From contig PZJY01000006.1 of assembly GCA_031472005.1 (NCBI GenBank), positions 2,790,001 through 2,854,000 on the forward strand: a DNA stretch of 64,000 nucleotides, read 5' to 3'. Positions 34,551 to 46,889 of the stretch are shown here, piece after piece. The translations under genes were made by a program, and so were the position numbers. The notes beneath the pieces were generated by a model. The model was not told the DNA's origin, made no database searches, and saw nothing but the letters and a program-made list of their open reading frames with translations. The stretch's first letter is position 1, and the number at the start of each line of letters is the position of its first letter. This DNA is from Tetracladium setigerum. Taxonomy: Eukaryota; Ascomycota; Leotiomycetes; Helotiales.

Positions 34551-35486
34551 GCCTCTTGTCACGTCACGAATTGTCAATGAGTTCGATTCATGATCATTCG
34601 GTTGCGAACAGCTGCTGGGTTGGTGGTTGGGTTTTTTAATTTTTATCGAAAGTGCATTCACGGGTGTCTACATTTTTGAGGTTTGGAGGCTGTCGAGGGA
34701 GAGGGTTTTTTACACGAGTTTTCTAAATGTCAACAAATCATTGGCATTGTGTATCATTTTTTGGGCGCAATTAATTTCACATAGATGATGATGAGAGAGA
34801 CAAACAAATTTAAGAATGAAGCCAAAAAAAAATATACAACATCTCAACACTTCAACACTTCAATCGTCGAGTGTTCAGGTTGAGGTTGAACTTTCGACGG
34901 ATCTGAAGGTTCGGATGCTTCAAACAGTGAATGAGATGAGAGTTCCCAACTTTCCCATCCGAACGCGCCCAGCCTTTCCCATAGCATTGACAAAACACAC
35001 TCTTCAAACAGGAGTGTCCAAGCCTTTAATCTTAATATGGCTCATGCTAAGATCTTCCAAAACAAGATCATTGACAACCCGAGACGTTCTCTGTCCCAAA
35101 ACATCAGCCGCCCAGCGAGCCGCCTCGGCAGTAGTTTAGCGAGTAAGAGAGTCGCAACCCCCTGAATCAAAGGGCCCGAGGTGGTCGACGTCGAGAAAGC
35201 CAAGCGGAGCCGACCACCCCTCTCCTCTCAAGCATTGAGCCAATTCCAACGACACGACGACGCCAAAACATAAACGCCGACTAAAATAAACAAAACAAAA
35301 CATTATTTTTTATTTAGATCTGCTTTAGCTCATATATCGTCGTGTGCGCTCTGGACCAGCCATTGATTACTTGCGTGCAAGTATGAGGGGATGGTGAGGA
35401 TGATGTTGACACTATGTACGTACAGTACCGCCCTCTCCAGTCTAACCTCTTCCTCATCCTCAATCTGAATACCTGACTCTCTGCCT
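34551..35486. other. Intergenic with possible minus-strand exon
   Basis: On the minus strand, about 35125-34995, a frame reads protein-like and ends with a stop after a stretch containing EAARWAADVLGQRT and VVNDLVLEDLSM. A TAA lies just upstream in frame and I could not find a convincing start or acceptor. It may be the last exon of a small gene; otherwise nothing is seen. Confidence 0.3.
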
Positions 35487-36256
35487 ATGTGGTAATGGCA
35501 ATGGCAATGGCAATAACAATGATACGAACTGAGAGCTAACTAAATCTCTACCTCTCCTCCAGGATCGAACCCTCCCTCCGTCTCCGTCGCGCAATCCACG
35601 CCAACTCCCCCTCCTCGTCTCCCGCATCCTCAAAACCCACCCCACACTCCTCCACAACCCCGATCCCACCCCCTCGGCCTCAGCAACACATCTCTACATC
35701 TCGCCTCCTCTCTCGGCCACCTCGCCATCGTCCAGGTCCTCCTCACCCTCGGTCACGAGCGCGAGACCATCTCCCTAAACGAAGAGTACCAAACACCACT
35801 CATGCTCGCCTCAGCCGCAGGCCATACCGAAATTGTCCACCTGCTTTGCACATCCTGTCCATCATCCATCGGAAAGCGCGATATCAAAGGGCGCGATGCA
35901 ATCATGGAAGCTAGTCGTGGTGGACATGACACATGTGTTCAAATCATTCTCACGTTCTCGGCCTCCGGTCCAGAGGGCTTACTGAAGAATGCGGATTTGG
36001 ATGGGAATACTGCGCTGCATTTTGCGAGTTCCAATGGGCATTTGTTGGTGTTGAGGACTTTGTTGGCGGCTGGTGCGGATAGTGAGAGGAGGAATGTGTG
36101 GAGCTGGAAACCGGTTGCTTATAGTGCTACTGTGCAGGCGGAGGTCTATTTTAAGGGGTTGGTGGGGAGGTGGATAGGAGGAGGTTGAAGAGGGAGGAGG
36201 TTGTTGAGAGGGGTACTGGTGGGGGGTTGAGGATTGTTGGGGATGAGCAGGAGTGA
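35487..36256 (+). CDS. avo2: AVO2-like ankyrin-repeat protein (TORC2 subunit), three apparent 1-base frameshifts
   Basis: Ankyrin-repeat protein resembling yeast Avo2, a non-essential subunit of TOR complex 2 at the plasma membrane. The main exon is 35563-36256 after a CTCCTCCAG acceptor; an initial exon 35487-35491 (ATGTG, phase 2, GTAATG donor) is my best guess for the start. The main frame shows EPSLRLRRAIHA, TPLMLASAAGHTEIVHLL, GNTALHFASSNGHLLVLRTL and the Avo2-type end SWKPVAYSATVQAEVYFKGL. Reading continuity needs one extra base at each of three runs: CCCCC at 35607-35611, CCCCC at 35669-35673 and GGGG at 36164-36167. With all three the model is exactly 234 codons and ankyrin repeat 1 (SNTSLHLASSLGHLAIVQVL) becomes readable. 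The start exon is uncertain. Confidence 0.72.
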
Positions 36257-37117
36257 TGGTGATGCTTTGTTCGATACTATCGGAGAGGCGGCAGAATTGT
36301 ATTTTGGGAGCGGGTTGAATGGAGCTTGGGTTTATTACGGATTACGAATGGGCGTTCACATAGGTGTCGGGGCGTATGGATGGGGCTTTGCATTGCATTG
36401 CTGGGTAGGATATACTGACTGGTCTCGCAGAATCTGCTGTGAAAAGGGAGATAGATGCTACCGGTAAGTCTTCTAGTATTACCAATAGATTAGGGAGCTA
36501 TCAGAACATTTCTCAAATCGAAATAACACGATATGAGTTTACAAAGGAGTAAATCAACCATCATAGAGACTACGCTTATATTACAATGCTGCTCTAAATA
36601 ATAATGCTGTGACGTTGAGATTTCCCCCTCCGATATAAATCTCATTTGCATTCTTTTATCAACTAATCAGTATAGTAGGTGTGAAGACGTGCCTCATGGC
36701 CAACTTTCCCCCTTTTCGTCGTTTAGTCCTTTCGTTCTCTTTCATTTTTTAATCTTTTCGTCTTTTTTGGTATTGAGATATCAAAGTGCGATCTCAGGAT
36801 AGGATATGCACGACGCATGTTCAATATTCGTCCTTCTTACTTTTTAAGCTCCCGTTGTTTTCGATTGGAAGAGAGGGTTGATGGGACGATTTTAGGTGTA
36901 AGAATAGCTGTTCCACTATAATGAAGCCTCGGTTTATGCATGAGTGTAAACTTCCTATCGGGTACAGATAGATCACTATACCTGAAAAGCAAGATATATC
37001 ACAGATGTCTCTAAATTAAAGGAACGTAATATTCCCTAAGCACACTATTTTCCCACATTAATATCCCAGTCCCAAGCAACAAAAACACTCCTTGATAGCT
37101 AACTAAATAGCTACCAA
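36257..37117. other. Intergenic, AT-rich
   Basis: The 77-codon frame at 36234-36467 overlaps the end of the AVO2-like gene and has no family. The rest is AT-rich 3' flanking DNA of two convergent genes. Confidence 0.5.
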
Positions 37118-39039
37118 TTACCAAACCGATGCAATGCCCAAAGAAACCTCAAGCAAACAACTCCCCCCATCATCAGGCTCACAATCCTCCTCTATCCCTC
37201 CATCCCCATCCTCCCCAATCCTCGCAAAAAGATCCTTCGTCCTCGGCCCCGTATACGTCTTCCTCGCACCCGCCCACCACCAGCCCAACGCAAACACCGC
37301 AATTCCAGCCGCAACCACACTCGCATAATTCATATTCGCCACCGTAATCGGCCTGAGTGTCGGGAACATCAACACTACGCTGATGAAGAAAACCCAGGTG
37401 CACGCTATAGCGTTGATGGGTTTTTGCAGACGTCCGAGCGTGTAGGGTCCAGGTTGGAAGGGGAGTGAAGAGGAGTAGATATTACGTGCGAGGATGACGG
37501 CTGCGTAGGAGAGGTCGAGAGCGGGTGCGGTGATGGCGAAGATGGATAGGATGGTCAAGGTGGAGCCGAGACCGATTAGGTTGAGGAGGGAGGAGAGGAG
37601 GACGATGAGCCAGACGGAGTTGACGGGGGTGAGAGTGCGGGAGTTGATTTTGGCGAAGAAGCTAATGTTGTTAGTTATTGAAGTAGCTAATTGGGCTTGA
37701 GAGGAAGGGAAGGAAGATTCTCACGGTGAGAATGGGATTGCACCGTCCCGAGAAAAGGCATATGCCATTCTTGTATCTGCAAGCATGGCGGCGCAACCAG
37801 TGAAGAATTGAACGAGAACGACCCAGAACCACATTGCTGTTCCGCCTTTGACTCCACCTGCGTTGAGGAAGATCTGAGCTGCGGGTAATCCAGTTGGACT
37901 GGTTAGAATTGTGTCTAGGTCTGGGATGCAGAAACACATAGTTACTGTCAACACCCAGCCTAAGGCACCTGAGATGGTAACGGCCCAACGAATGGCTTGG
38001 GGTCCTCTGAGCGCTGCATCATGGGTTTCTTCCGACATGTGTGTGGTACCGTCATAATCTGTCATGACCCAAGCAACGGAAAGAAAGGAGAGTAAGAATG
38101 AAAATCCTGTTCCCCACCCGGAACCGTTGGTAAAGTGTGTAAATACCCATTTGGCGGGTTGTAACTTTGGAGTGAGAACAAGGAGACTGACGCAGATTGC
38201 TAGAGTGGCCAGAATATTGATGGGGGCAAACCAGATGACAGTCTCGTGGAGCGTCTTGGTGGTGAGTGAGCAGATTACTCCAAAGATTATTAGCATTAGT
38301 ATTGAGAGAAGGACGATCTGTTGAGAGGTACTATGAAGTATTAGTACAACCCAGGCTTTAGTACAAATGACTTACGGCGAGAAGGCGTATGACTCTCCAT
38401 CAAATTTAGAGTTCATACTTGCAGTCGCCAGTATCATCTGAGCTACCGTGTATGCCACACTCGCCACGCCAGCAGTCTGGCCTAGGAGGTTACACCATCC
38501 AATTATCCAAGACCAAATTGCTGCATGCTTGGGTGGCACAACATTTTTGGTCACAAAATACATTCCACCAGCAGTGGGGTAAGCCGAGACGAGTTCGGCG
38601 ACTGTGGTGTGATTGTCAGCTGGATGTTGCTGCAATCCATCGATGAGGATCGGTATGGACAGATAAATACCTGATGCTGATATACAAGACGCCATCAACG
38701 AACCGAAGAGCCAGGCCCATACTGCAGAGGCTGGTCCACCGAGACTGAGAGGACTTCCAAATGTAGCCGGAACGGAACCCAAAACTCCAAGGACAGAGAC
38801 AGCATAAGATAATGTAGACCATTTCGAGAAATGTCTACTCATATCCTGAAAATAGTTAGACTCTGGAAGAAAAAATACAACGGCATTCATACCTGAGTGT
38901 ATCCAATTTGATTGAGCAAACGCTCATCATCATTATCGATGGTAGCCATTGGACGGCGCGACCCTCTGGTCTTCGCCTTCTCAGCAACAGGGCCTTCCTT
39001 GACAGCAGCTGCCGAAGTCTTCTTGTCTGTGGACTCCAT
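37118..39039 (-). CDS. Amino acid/GABA permease (APC superfamily)
   Basis: Integral membrane transporter of the amino acid/choline transporter branch (GABA permease type). Exons: 39039-38893, 38845-38376, 38330-37725 and 37661-37118; phases 0, 2 and 2; 588 residues. The N-terminal exon is a polar cytosolic head with DNDDERLLNQIGYTQ, a motif that precedes helix 1 in this family. Then come helices around LSYAVSVLGVLGSVPATFG, the GG.YF segment AYPTAGGMYFVTKNVVPPKHA, WIIGWCNLLGQTAGVAS, and FLSVAWVMTDYDGTTHMSEETHDAA, the conserved helix 6-7 loop. About 12 hydrophobic segments can be counted. The C-terminus is acidic and ends with a short unconserved stretch. Substrate cannot be told from sequence; GABA or amino acids are most likely. 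All introns are short (46-63 nt). Confidence 0.9.
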
Positions 39040-41512
39040 GATCAATCAGTATGGGAATATTCAAAATGGTATTGGTGCATAACGAAAAAGAAAACAGAGA
39101 AGACACGAGGAGTGGTCTTCATAATAAGGTATCTATCTAGTCATCGGAATGATCTCAATTTCAGGGACCACCCCACGGAGAAGAAGGGTCCTTTTACCCC
39201 ATACACACCAATAAACGAGATAGAACAAATCCAAGATGATGGGAAGGCAGCCGTTTCGGTAGATTTTCAGGGTTGTAGTCAGAGTGGCCTTACCTTGACG
39301 TTCTGGGTGGTGGATGCAGAGCGGAATTCGAAGGAGCTCCAGTCGGAAGAGAAGGGAAAGCTGTGTTGGAAGCCGTTGATAGTGGCGTCTGGGAAGGCTT
39401 GTGTAACGGCGGAACAAAATGATGTGATGGAGGAGTGTTAAGGACAGCTTGTTGTCTGACCTCTAAAAAGGTCGTACTATTGTCTAGGTACTGTACTTGT
39501 CTCTGAGAAAAGGGGGACAAGTAGAACGACAAATCGCGGAAACTGCCGGTTGCAGTCACTCTTCGTACTCAACACTGCAAGTCGTAACATTCCCGCATTT
39601 CGCCTGAAGTAGGTATTCAGAAGTCAACAAAGGTACAAGAACTTTTCATCTTGCTCCATTTGTATGGCACCATGGCGCTTAAATTTGCTCGCCTGCATAT
39701 GCATCTGAGTTGATTCAGCGACCCAACAATGCAGCCGTCTCGGTTGGCCGGTGCATCATTTGGGAACCCTGTTGGCAGCCTTGCCTGCAGTTTGCTACCA
39801 GGACAAACCCTAGCTATTATAGATTTTGAGGTATTGGATCTGTTCTGAGATGTCTAAGCGTACGTAGGTAGTATCAAGAGCAGCTGAGTTGACAGGTGAA
39901 TATACTTTACCAACGACCAAAAGCGGTGAAGCGGCCATCTGAAATTAGCCTTGGCAAAGTCTTACTCCAACTACATCTTGAACATTCACCAACAGATATC
40001 GCCACCTCCAGAGTCCCCAATAGTCGAGAGGACTCCTCTCGACCATTGAAAGGAAATCTATCGATCATCTCTCGAATAGGAAGGAGCCTGCGAGTTTGTA
40101 GCAACTGCAGCCAGGTATACAGGGTAGTATCGTTGTCAATCCTCACCGGTACGGGACTACCTCCGTGAAGTTATCATTGGATACCATCCCTTCGGGACAA
40201 CACCTCCAATTGGAGGGGAACCATCATTTTGGTTGACAATACCGAATTCCCTTGTCCCTATCTATAGATATTGACGGATTGGTTGGAAGTAAAAGCCGTC
40301 TTGGATGGCCATCGACACGATCGTTTGCATGTGTTTCAAATCAAAGAATGGGGTGGAAGAGATCGCAGATGTTTCTCGACTATGGATGAAGGCTTTTGGT
40401 CCATGGCTGTTCATGGATACACCATGGATAAGAGTCCGCGTTGCTAGATCCACCGAGTCATTGTGGGTACTGCTGTCTACTATAGAGAGGTATATATCTT
40501 GTCCTGATGCGGGGTTGCACGGCTGGCGAATGGCCATGTTTCGGGATTGACAATTGGCAGTATGAATTGCAAGTGGTCAATGTAAACACTCTTCAAATCA
40601 TCAAGATCTGCTTTTCCACGACCTCAAGATAAAGGCCAAAATGGTCTAAGTTCTTTCCAACAGAATCAATCAGAACAAGGGAAAACGACAATACTCGGTC
40701 AGAACTTCTAACATCTAGACTCATATTCCGTTTAGCCGTGGTCCGATTGTGGCTTTAGGGAAGTGCTGCGAAGCAATCCCAGGACTCCATCAGCAAAGAT
40801 GTAATTCCTCAATCACAATCATACTGCATGGACTTTTACGCACGGTATGCACCCCACGGCAGAATGGAAGCGCGGTATCATACCGAGCGTGCGATTATTA
40901 TAGAGTAGGTACATCACAAGGCATCTCAAGGCGAACTCCGACCCCAAAAACAGCCTCACAATTCCCGCTGAAGAGCGGGGGAAAAGTTGACCTGTAACAT
41001 TATTCACCTTAGCACGGCCTGATCATTCACTCCAATTCAATCCAATATCCAGCCGGGATCAAGGTAGCCTCTTCATTTTAAATCCCTCAGGATTTTAATA
41101 ATCCTTTTCTTCGGTTCCGACCTCTCGCAATTGGTTCCACACACGCACGGGTTTGCCAAGATATGCAAAGAATACCCCATGTGGCAGCCTTCGAGTAGTA
41201 GCTTGCTGATTTGGGATGTTGGTGGTATTGATAGCTTCGTTTGGGAGGCTGAGGAGATGCTTTTTACCTGCATATTTTGATGCGTGTGTGGATTATGAAG
41301 TGATCCACACGTTCTGGTTGCAGTTGTCGTGCAGGCCTGGAATTTCTCTGTAGAAAATAGTTTGGATACTCATGCGAGAACACAACTTTTTGGCATGAGA
41401 GGTCCTCTCGAACCTATTGGGCCCACACAGTCTTTTTTTGGTAAAAGAACATAACTTTTTATCTTTGGTCCCAAGGTCGGTTAGTAACCTCGCCGCTTCT
41501 ATTCAGGCGCTA

Positions 41513-41600
41513 ATCACCCTCGGCTAACCCTCGGCTCATCCTCGACTCACCTATCTCACCCTCAACTCACCCAGCTCACCTGAGCAACCTGAGCAGCCCC
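41513..41600. repeat. Degenerate CTCAxCC-type tandem repeat
   Basis: Repeated CTCACC, CTCGGCT, CTCGACTCACC and CTCAACTCACC words follow each other, 10-14 bp apart, in about 88 bp. Purely sequence-based; no gene context. Confidence 0.6.
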
Positions 41601-43721
41601 TGAGTAGTATTCACTACCAACTCACATATTATTCTTGAATAAAGCCAAGAATAGACTGGGGCCTTTTTATTTTATTTTTTGGCAAGCAAAGAGCCCAAAA
41701 AAACCCCCAGAGATCCCGAATTGGACCCTCATGAGAATGAATTCATGTCAAACTCGATAGGGAATCTGAGACTATAAAGCAACTGAAACCATGCGCTAGA
41801 AATGTAACAGCTCAGCCGGCAGCCACTACAACACAACGCTGCCTGGCGAAAGGATGCACACCATGTGAAAGAACAAGGGATCCAATAGATCAGGAAGACT
41901 ACCTCAAATTGCAAGGCTCTTCCGAGGGAATAAATTTCATGATGCAAAACTCAAAACCACTTGACTTGTTCTGACTTGGGAAATTTATCACGATAAACCG
42001 CAAGGTCCTTTGTTAACCAGGAGCAGTTTGTCGTGTACTGTCACCTGAGATTGACCAGATTAGAGTCCTGCATCCCAAGGATATATCCAAACTTTCAAAT
42101 GAGACGACCTGCCGCACTACTATATGCCAAAAAGAAATACGTGGTATGATGTGTCCAGCAAGTTTGACTTGCTCCCAGGATTGGATTCCGAGGGTATTTG
42201 CCTGCCATCTCCCAAACACAGATCTCCATCCAACGACTAGTATATACCTTTGTACTCAGTATGGCGGTTTCGTAGTCGTTCTCGCAGATTGGAATCGTCG
42301 TCGTCGTATATCGCAATGTGCATCCCCCAGACGCCACAGAACGTGCCAACGGAAAATACCCTCCCCCCATCTTTAACTCTATAATCTAAGGTTGTTGTAA
42401 CTGTCTAACTCCCCTCAGGTTCTGCATCTGCTATCTCAGTCTCCATTACCAGTAATTCTGTGTGAAGTAATAGGCACCATATCAGAGGATTGACGTGGAG
42501 GGCATTGGCATGGTGAAAAATTGGAGAGTTGGCCGAGACCAGGAACTTGACTTGGTGAAATTTACGATGAACAGTGCGCACGTGATGGCAACCTGGATCT
42601 TCCATCCTTGACATTGATCCCAGGCTTGGTCAAAGACCACGACCACATTATTCAACTCTCTCCTGAAAGAACCAAACCACGCTCATATTATTCACTATCC
42701 CCGATGTTCCCTCCTCCGTAACTCCGATCCCTTCTTTCTCGTATCCTGAACCTAGGTTTCCAAAAGCCCCTCCCGTCTCCGGTCAATTAATTACACGCTA
42801 TGGCCTCGAATTTCGACGATTCAAGCATCCACCTCGCCAGATGAAAAAGTACAACTCTACCGTTGGAGAGAGAAGAGCTTCGATCTCGCGCACGAGTGAT
42901 CGCTTTCAGCGTGTGACCCGTTGATTCATAACTTCCGGATCGTCCTGCCTCAACAAGAAGCATCAGAGCACGACAAGAAGAAGAACGAGGACAAGTCTAA
43001 CGCCGAAGCCAAGACGACCAAATTTGCGGCGGCAGCTTTGTTCGACCAAAACGACTTCAAAAAGCACCTCGGCTGTATTATTGGACGTCTATTATTGCAT
43101 TTATTTCAGGGGGGATACCGGATGACTGGATCAAGTACCGGCCGATCCTATCTTGTTTTGTATTCCGCGCATGAACGTTGCACAATCTTTAATGTCCGAC
43201 ATACTTCTGGAGCCGCACTTTTTGAGTTTTTTTTCCCCTCGTTGAGCTCATGCCGAGAAGCGGGCCTCGCGGCCTACCGTTTTCTGCCAACTTTATTATG
43301 TTTTATGGGAAAGTCGAAAACCTGTTCTTTGATATTGATCTCGGTACTTCTGGTTTTTTTTGGTTTTTTTTTTTTGCAAGTGGCAGGTGCACTTTGGAAC
43401 TTGTAGATTCAGTCCAACAAACCGAAGTTAGTCACTTCACCTCGTTGTTACAATAAGTTCGGAGATAAGAAAGCACCTTGGTATACATGGTGAAATAAGA
43501 CCCCATGGATCTTTTCCCACTTTTTTCTTTAGAAGGCATTACGAGTCAAGTTGCACTCATGATGGCGATTTTGAGAAGGGAAACCACTTGGCGGGACGGA
43601 GAGCTGGGGTATTTCATACTTCGATGTCCGACACATCGTCATGTCCGATGCATGGGAAAGGGGTGCATATTGTAGGCATAACCGAAGGACCGAATAACGT
43701 CTTGCGGGGTCTTTAGGGATT

Positions 43722-43730
43722 TATATATAA
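43722..43730 (+). promoter_or_regulatory. TATA box of GMC oxidoreductase gene
   Basis: TATATATAA about 100 bp upstream of the ATG at 43831, the only strong TATA box near this gene; a CA-rich leader follows. Confidence 0.5.
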
Positions 43731-43830
43731 ATGCTACAAGGGCGTTCCCTTCCATGGCTGATCACACTATCCCCACCACATCGAGACAGTCACACGAAAG
43801 CTTGGTTCTTCGGCAACTAAGATCGCAATA

Positions 43831-45894
43831 ATGCTTGTTCCAAGTACTATCAACGCTCTTGCTATCATAGCTGCTTTAGTTCCTTTGTGCACAGCTGCGC
43901 CGTAAGAGAGATCTCCCCTCGCTTAGATTTCTCGTGGGCATACTAACATTTTTGATAGTGTCAATGAAGAACGTCAAGCCGCTGTCGTCGAACTGGAAGA
44001 CTACGATTATGTAGTCGTAGGATCTGGGGCAGGAGGCGGACCGCTTGCTGCGAGACTTGCCATCAATGGCCAAAAAGTTCTCCTCCTTGAAGCCGGAGAC
44101 GATCAGGGCGATTCTCCTCAACAGTCGATACCAGCATTCTATCCCGCCGCAAGCGAGTATGCCCCGATGACATGGGATTTCTTTGTCAGACATTATCCGG
44201 ACGACACTCGAGAGGCATTGAATTCGAAGGCCACCTATACAACACCAGAGGGAACAACATATATTGGTCTAGATCCTCCAGCCGGTTCGACGCTCAAGGG
44301 TATCTGGTACCCACGAACTGGTACCTTGGGAGGTTGTGCTGCTCACAATGCCATGGTCACCGTTTACCCACACGAGAAAGATTGGTCTCTGATTCAAACA
44401 CTGACTGGTGACTCTTCCTGGGCTCCAGAGAAGATGCGAAAATATTTCGAGCGTCTCGAACGAAACGAATACTTGACAAATTTCACTTCCAGCGACTCTG
44501 CTGGCCACGGATTTGACGGATGGCTTTCTACAGACGAGGCACACTTGAGTTTGATTGCAGAAGATGCCCAGACACTTGCAGTGGTCGCAGCTACCAAGAT
44601 CTTGCCAGGCGGCTCGCCATCTGCCAATGTCACTGACGCAGAAAGCCTCGGAGCCCTCTTCCCGCGTGATCTCAACTCGGCCAGCCCAAACCGTGATTCC
44701 ACTGAGGGTTTATACCGTATCCCAATACATGTTTCGGACGGTAGACGAAGCAGTCCCCGCGATTTTCTATTGGCAACCGCCAACGCCGTGAATGCGGATG
44801 GCTCCAAGAAATACCAACTTGATATCCGAACCCACGCGTTTGTCACCAAGGTGCGCTTCGACGAAAGTGGAGCGGAGCCGAGGGCGGTGGGTGTCGATTT
44901 CCTCGACGGAGAAAGCCTCTACACCGCTGATCCTCGGACTGTTGGTGCTACAGGAACGCCTGGCAGTGTGAATGCAACCCGTGAGGTTATCATCTCAGCT
45001 GGCACTTTCAACACTCCCCAGATTCTGAAACTCAGTGGAATTGGACCCAAGGCCGAGTTGCAGAAATTCAACATTCCTGTCATCGTCGACCTCCCCGGTG
45101 TTGGCGCCAATCTGCAAGATCACTACGAGATCAGCACCGTCTCCAAATTCGACTCCAACTTTGAACTTCTCGAAGGTTGCACCTTCCTCTCCACCGGCCC
45201 TGACGACCCATGCTACATCAAGTATATCACAAACTCTACCGAAAGAGGCCCTTATGCCACCAACCTCATCCCTAGCGCGGCCATACTTAAATCTAGCGTT
45301 GCTGGTGCCGACACTGACACGTTCATCTTTGGAGGTCCAGTCAACTTCAGAGGATATTTCCAGGGCTACACCAACCTTGCCATTGCCGATACTGCGCACT
45401 GGAGTTGGATCACTTTGAAGGCACACGAGAAGAACGTTGCCGGAAGTGTCACACTGAAATCCGCAAACCCATTGGACGTACCCAGCATCAACTTCAACTT
45501 CTTTGACGCCGGTACCACTGCCGGTGGGGCTGAGGCACTTGATCTTAAGCCAATGGTGGAGGGTATCAAGTGGTCACGCAAGGTGCTTGAGACTGTCGCT
45601 GACGAGTATCAATACACTGAAGAGCAACCCGGAGCAGACGTTACGACTGACGCGGATATTGGGGATTTCGTCCGCAACCAGGCTTGGGGCCATCACGCAT
45701 CGTGCACTGCTCGCATTGGCGCTGACAATGATCCTCTTGCGGTTCTTGACTCACACTTCCGCGTTCGTGGTGTAAGCGGACTTCGTGTTGTTGATGCGTC
45801 TGCTTTCCCGCAAATTCCAGGCTTCTTCCCAGTTACTGCGGTTTTCATGATTGGTGAGAAAGCAGCCGACGTTATTATTGCCGATAATGCTTAA
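43831..45894 (+). CDS. Secreted GMC family FAD oxidoreductase
   Basis: Glucose-methanol-choline family flavoenzyme, probably extracellular and oxidising an alcohol or sugar substrate. Exons 43831-43901 and 43959-45894 (phase 2 intron, branch CTAAC) give 668 residues. Residues 1-23 form a signal peptide ending LCTAAP. The FAD-binding motif YVVVGSGAGGGPLAARLA, GMC signature 1 (GTLGGCAAHNAMV), signature 2 (GTFNTPQILKLSGIGP) and the active site WGHHASCTARIG are all present. The second active-site region reads ASAFPQIPGFFPVTAVFMIG: the usual second catalytic His/Asn position is replaced in this PGFFP clade. No biosynthetic cluster surrounds it, so a role in plant-polymer breakdown or H2O2 generation is only a guess. 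Confidence 0.92.
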
Positions 45895-46889
45895 AACAAG
45901 TGGGATCTACAATTCAATTGTACATAGATTTAGGATAGTCTCTGGTTGTAGTAATATATAGCATTTGTAATAGCATGAATACTCCCTTAAGCCATATGAT
46001 CATGCAGTATACGACTCGAGCCTTGCGAGCGGCGTCGTCGACCTGCTTTGAGACCAAGCTGTTATTCTTGATCCAACTTCCCCAAGCTGAGAACGGCGTC
46101 GTAGACCTGCTTATTTGAAGGATAAACGTAAAGAATGGGGAAATTCTTCTTTGGTTGGCCTTCATCACGGCGACGAAGTTCGCCAATAGTTTGCAAATAA
46201 ATCTCTGGCACAACGTCGACTTTCCGGCTCCATAGCGACCAAGAGCCACGACTGTGTGCTGGCCTTAGTATTATGGAAGAACTGATTCATTGCCTGGAGC
46301 TCATCATTGATGGTTTGATGGTTCGTCTTTCGGACAAAAACCACAACTACCTTTGTGGCAGTACTCATTGCTTGAGAGAGCCCATCTACGGTAGCATATA
46401 GGGTGTGGATTGACGGGATGATTAATGAGGAGTAAATTCGGGGTGAGGGTGGGGCGCCAGAGGGCTCATCTGTCTGACTTGGAATCAAGGGACGATCTAC
46501 TGCCAAACAGACTACCGTATAGAACAATTAGTATTCTCAAGTCGAGAATTGGTGTAGTCAATCACTTCCCTAACTCATGTTTTCAACATAATATCCTTCT
46601 GGGGAATTCACGCAGGTGGCGTGCCGGAGTTTGGTTTCGCCAACCTCCTCGGCATTGGTATCTTCACCGTCGGCCGCTTCACGTTTGGACTCTCGCTTGA
46701 TGGATGGTTGTCAAATAGTATGTAGCCTGTTTCAATCTTGGCTGAAAGTTGTTGCAATCTTGAAAAGGGCAATTCGACTCTTGGGGGAACCGATTTGGAG
46801 GCTTGAAATGCTTTTGGGCTTCGTTCCTTTCAATATAATATTACAAATTCACTAAATAGTAATTACCCACACATGCCAGTCCCAAGAAA
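45895..46889. other. Intergenic holding a possible decayed gene
   Basis: Apart from the minus-strand fragment listed at 46070-46370, nothing is supported. A near-duplicate of GGCGTCGT.GACCTGCTT occurs at about 46031-46050 and 46093-46112. Confidence 0.4.
46070..46370 (-). pseudogene. Protein-like fragment in three frames, possibly a disrupted small gene
   Basis: From ATG 46369 the minus strand reads STATKVVVVFVRKTNHQTIN and on to FFHNTK. A second frame then shows HTVVALGRYGAGK and a third shows VDVVPEIYLQTIGELRRRD to LDQE and a stop near 46074. Each piece has good protein character but they lie in different frames, needing two single-base changes. A P-loop-like GRYGAGK is visible. It could be a small gene hit by the same run-length errors seen elsewhere, or a decayed copy. 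No family assigned. Confidence 0.25.

Larger units (their letters stand above)
39040..43830. other. Large intergenic region, no supported gene
   Basis: In 4.8 kb I see only short, overlapping frames. A degenerate CTCACC/CTCGGC repeat fills about 41513-41600. The 161-codon frame at 42921-43406 begins lysine/glutamate-rich and then turns hydrophobic without a motif. No transposase or reverse transcriptase signature. The right end is the promoter of the GMC gene. Confidence 0.45.

Noticed and set aside
34209..34661. 150-codon Ser/Ile-rich minus frame over the Egh16 repeat tail
   Set aside because: Its repeats are the reverse reading of the (NNAG) coding repeat, so it is a shadow.
41513..41600. 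CRISPR-like or telomere-like array
   Set aside because: Units are degenerate, contiguous and without spacers; they do not match telomere repeats.
39040..43830. Transposon in the large gap
   Set aside because: No transposase, reverse transcriptase or terminal repeats could be identified by eye.
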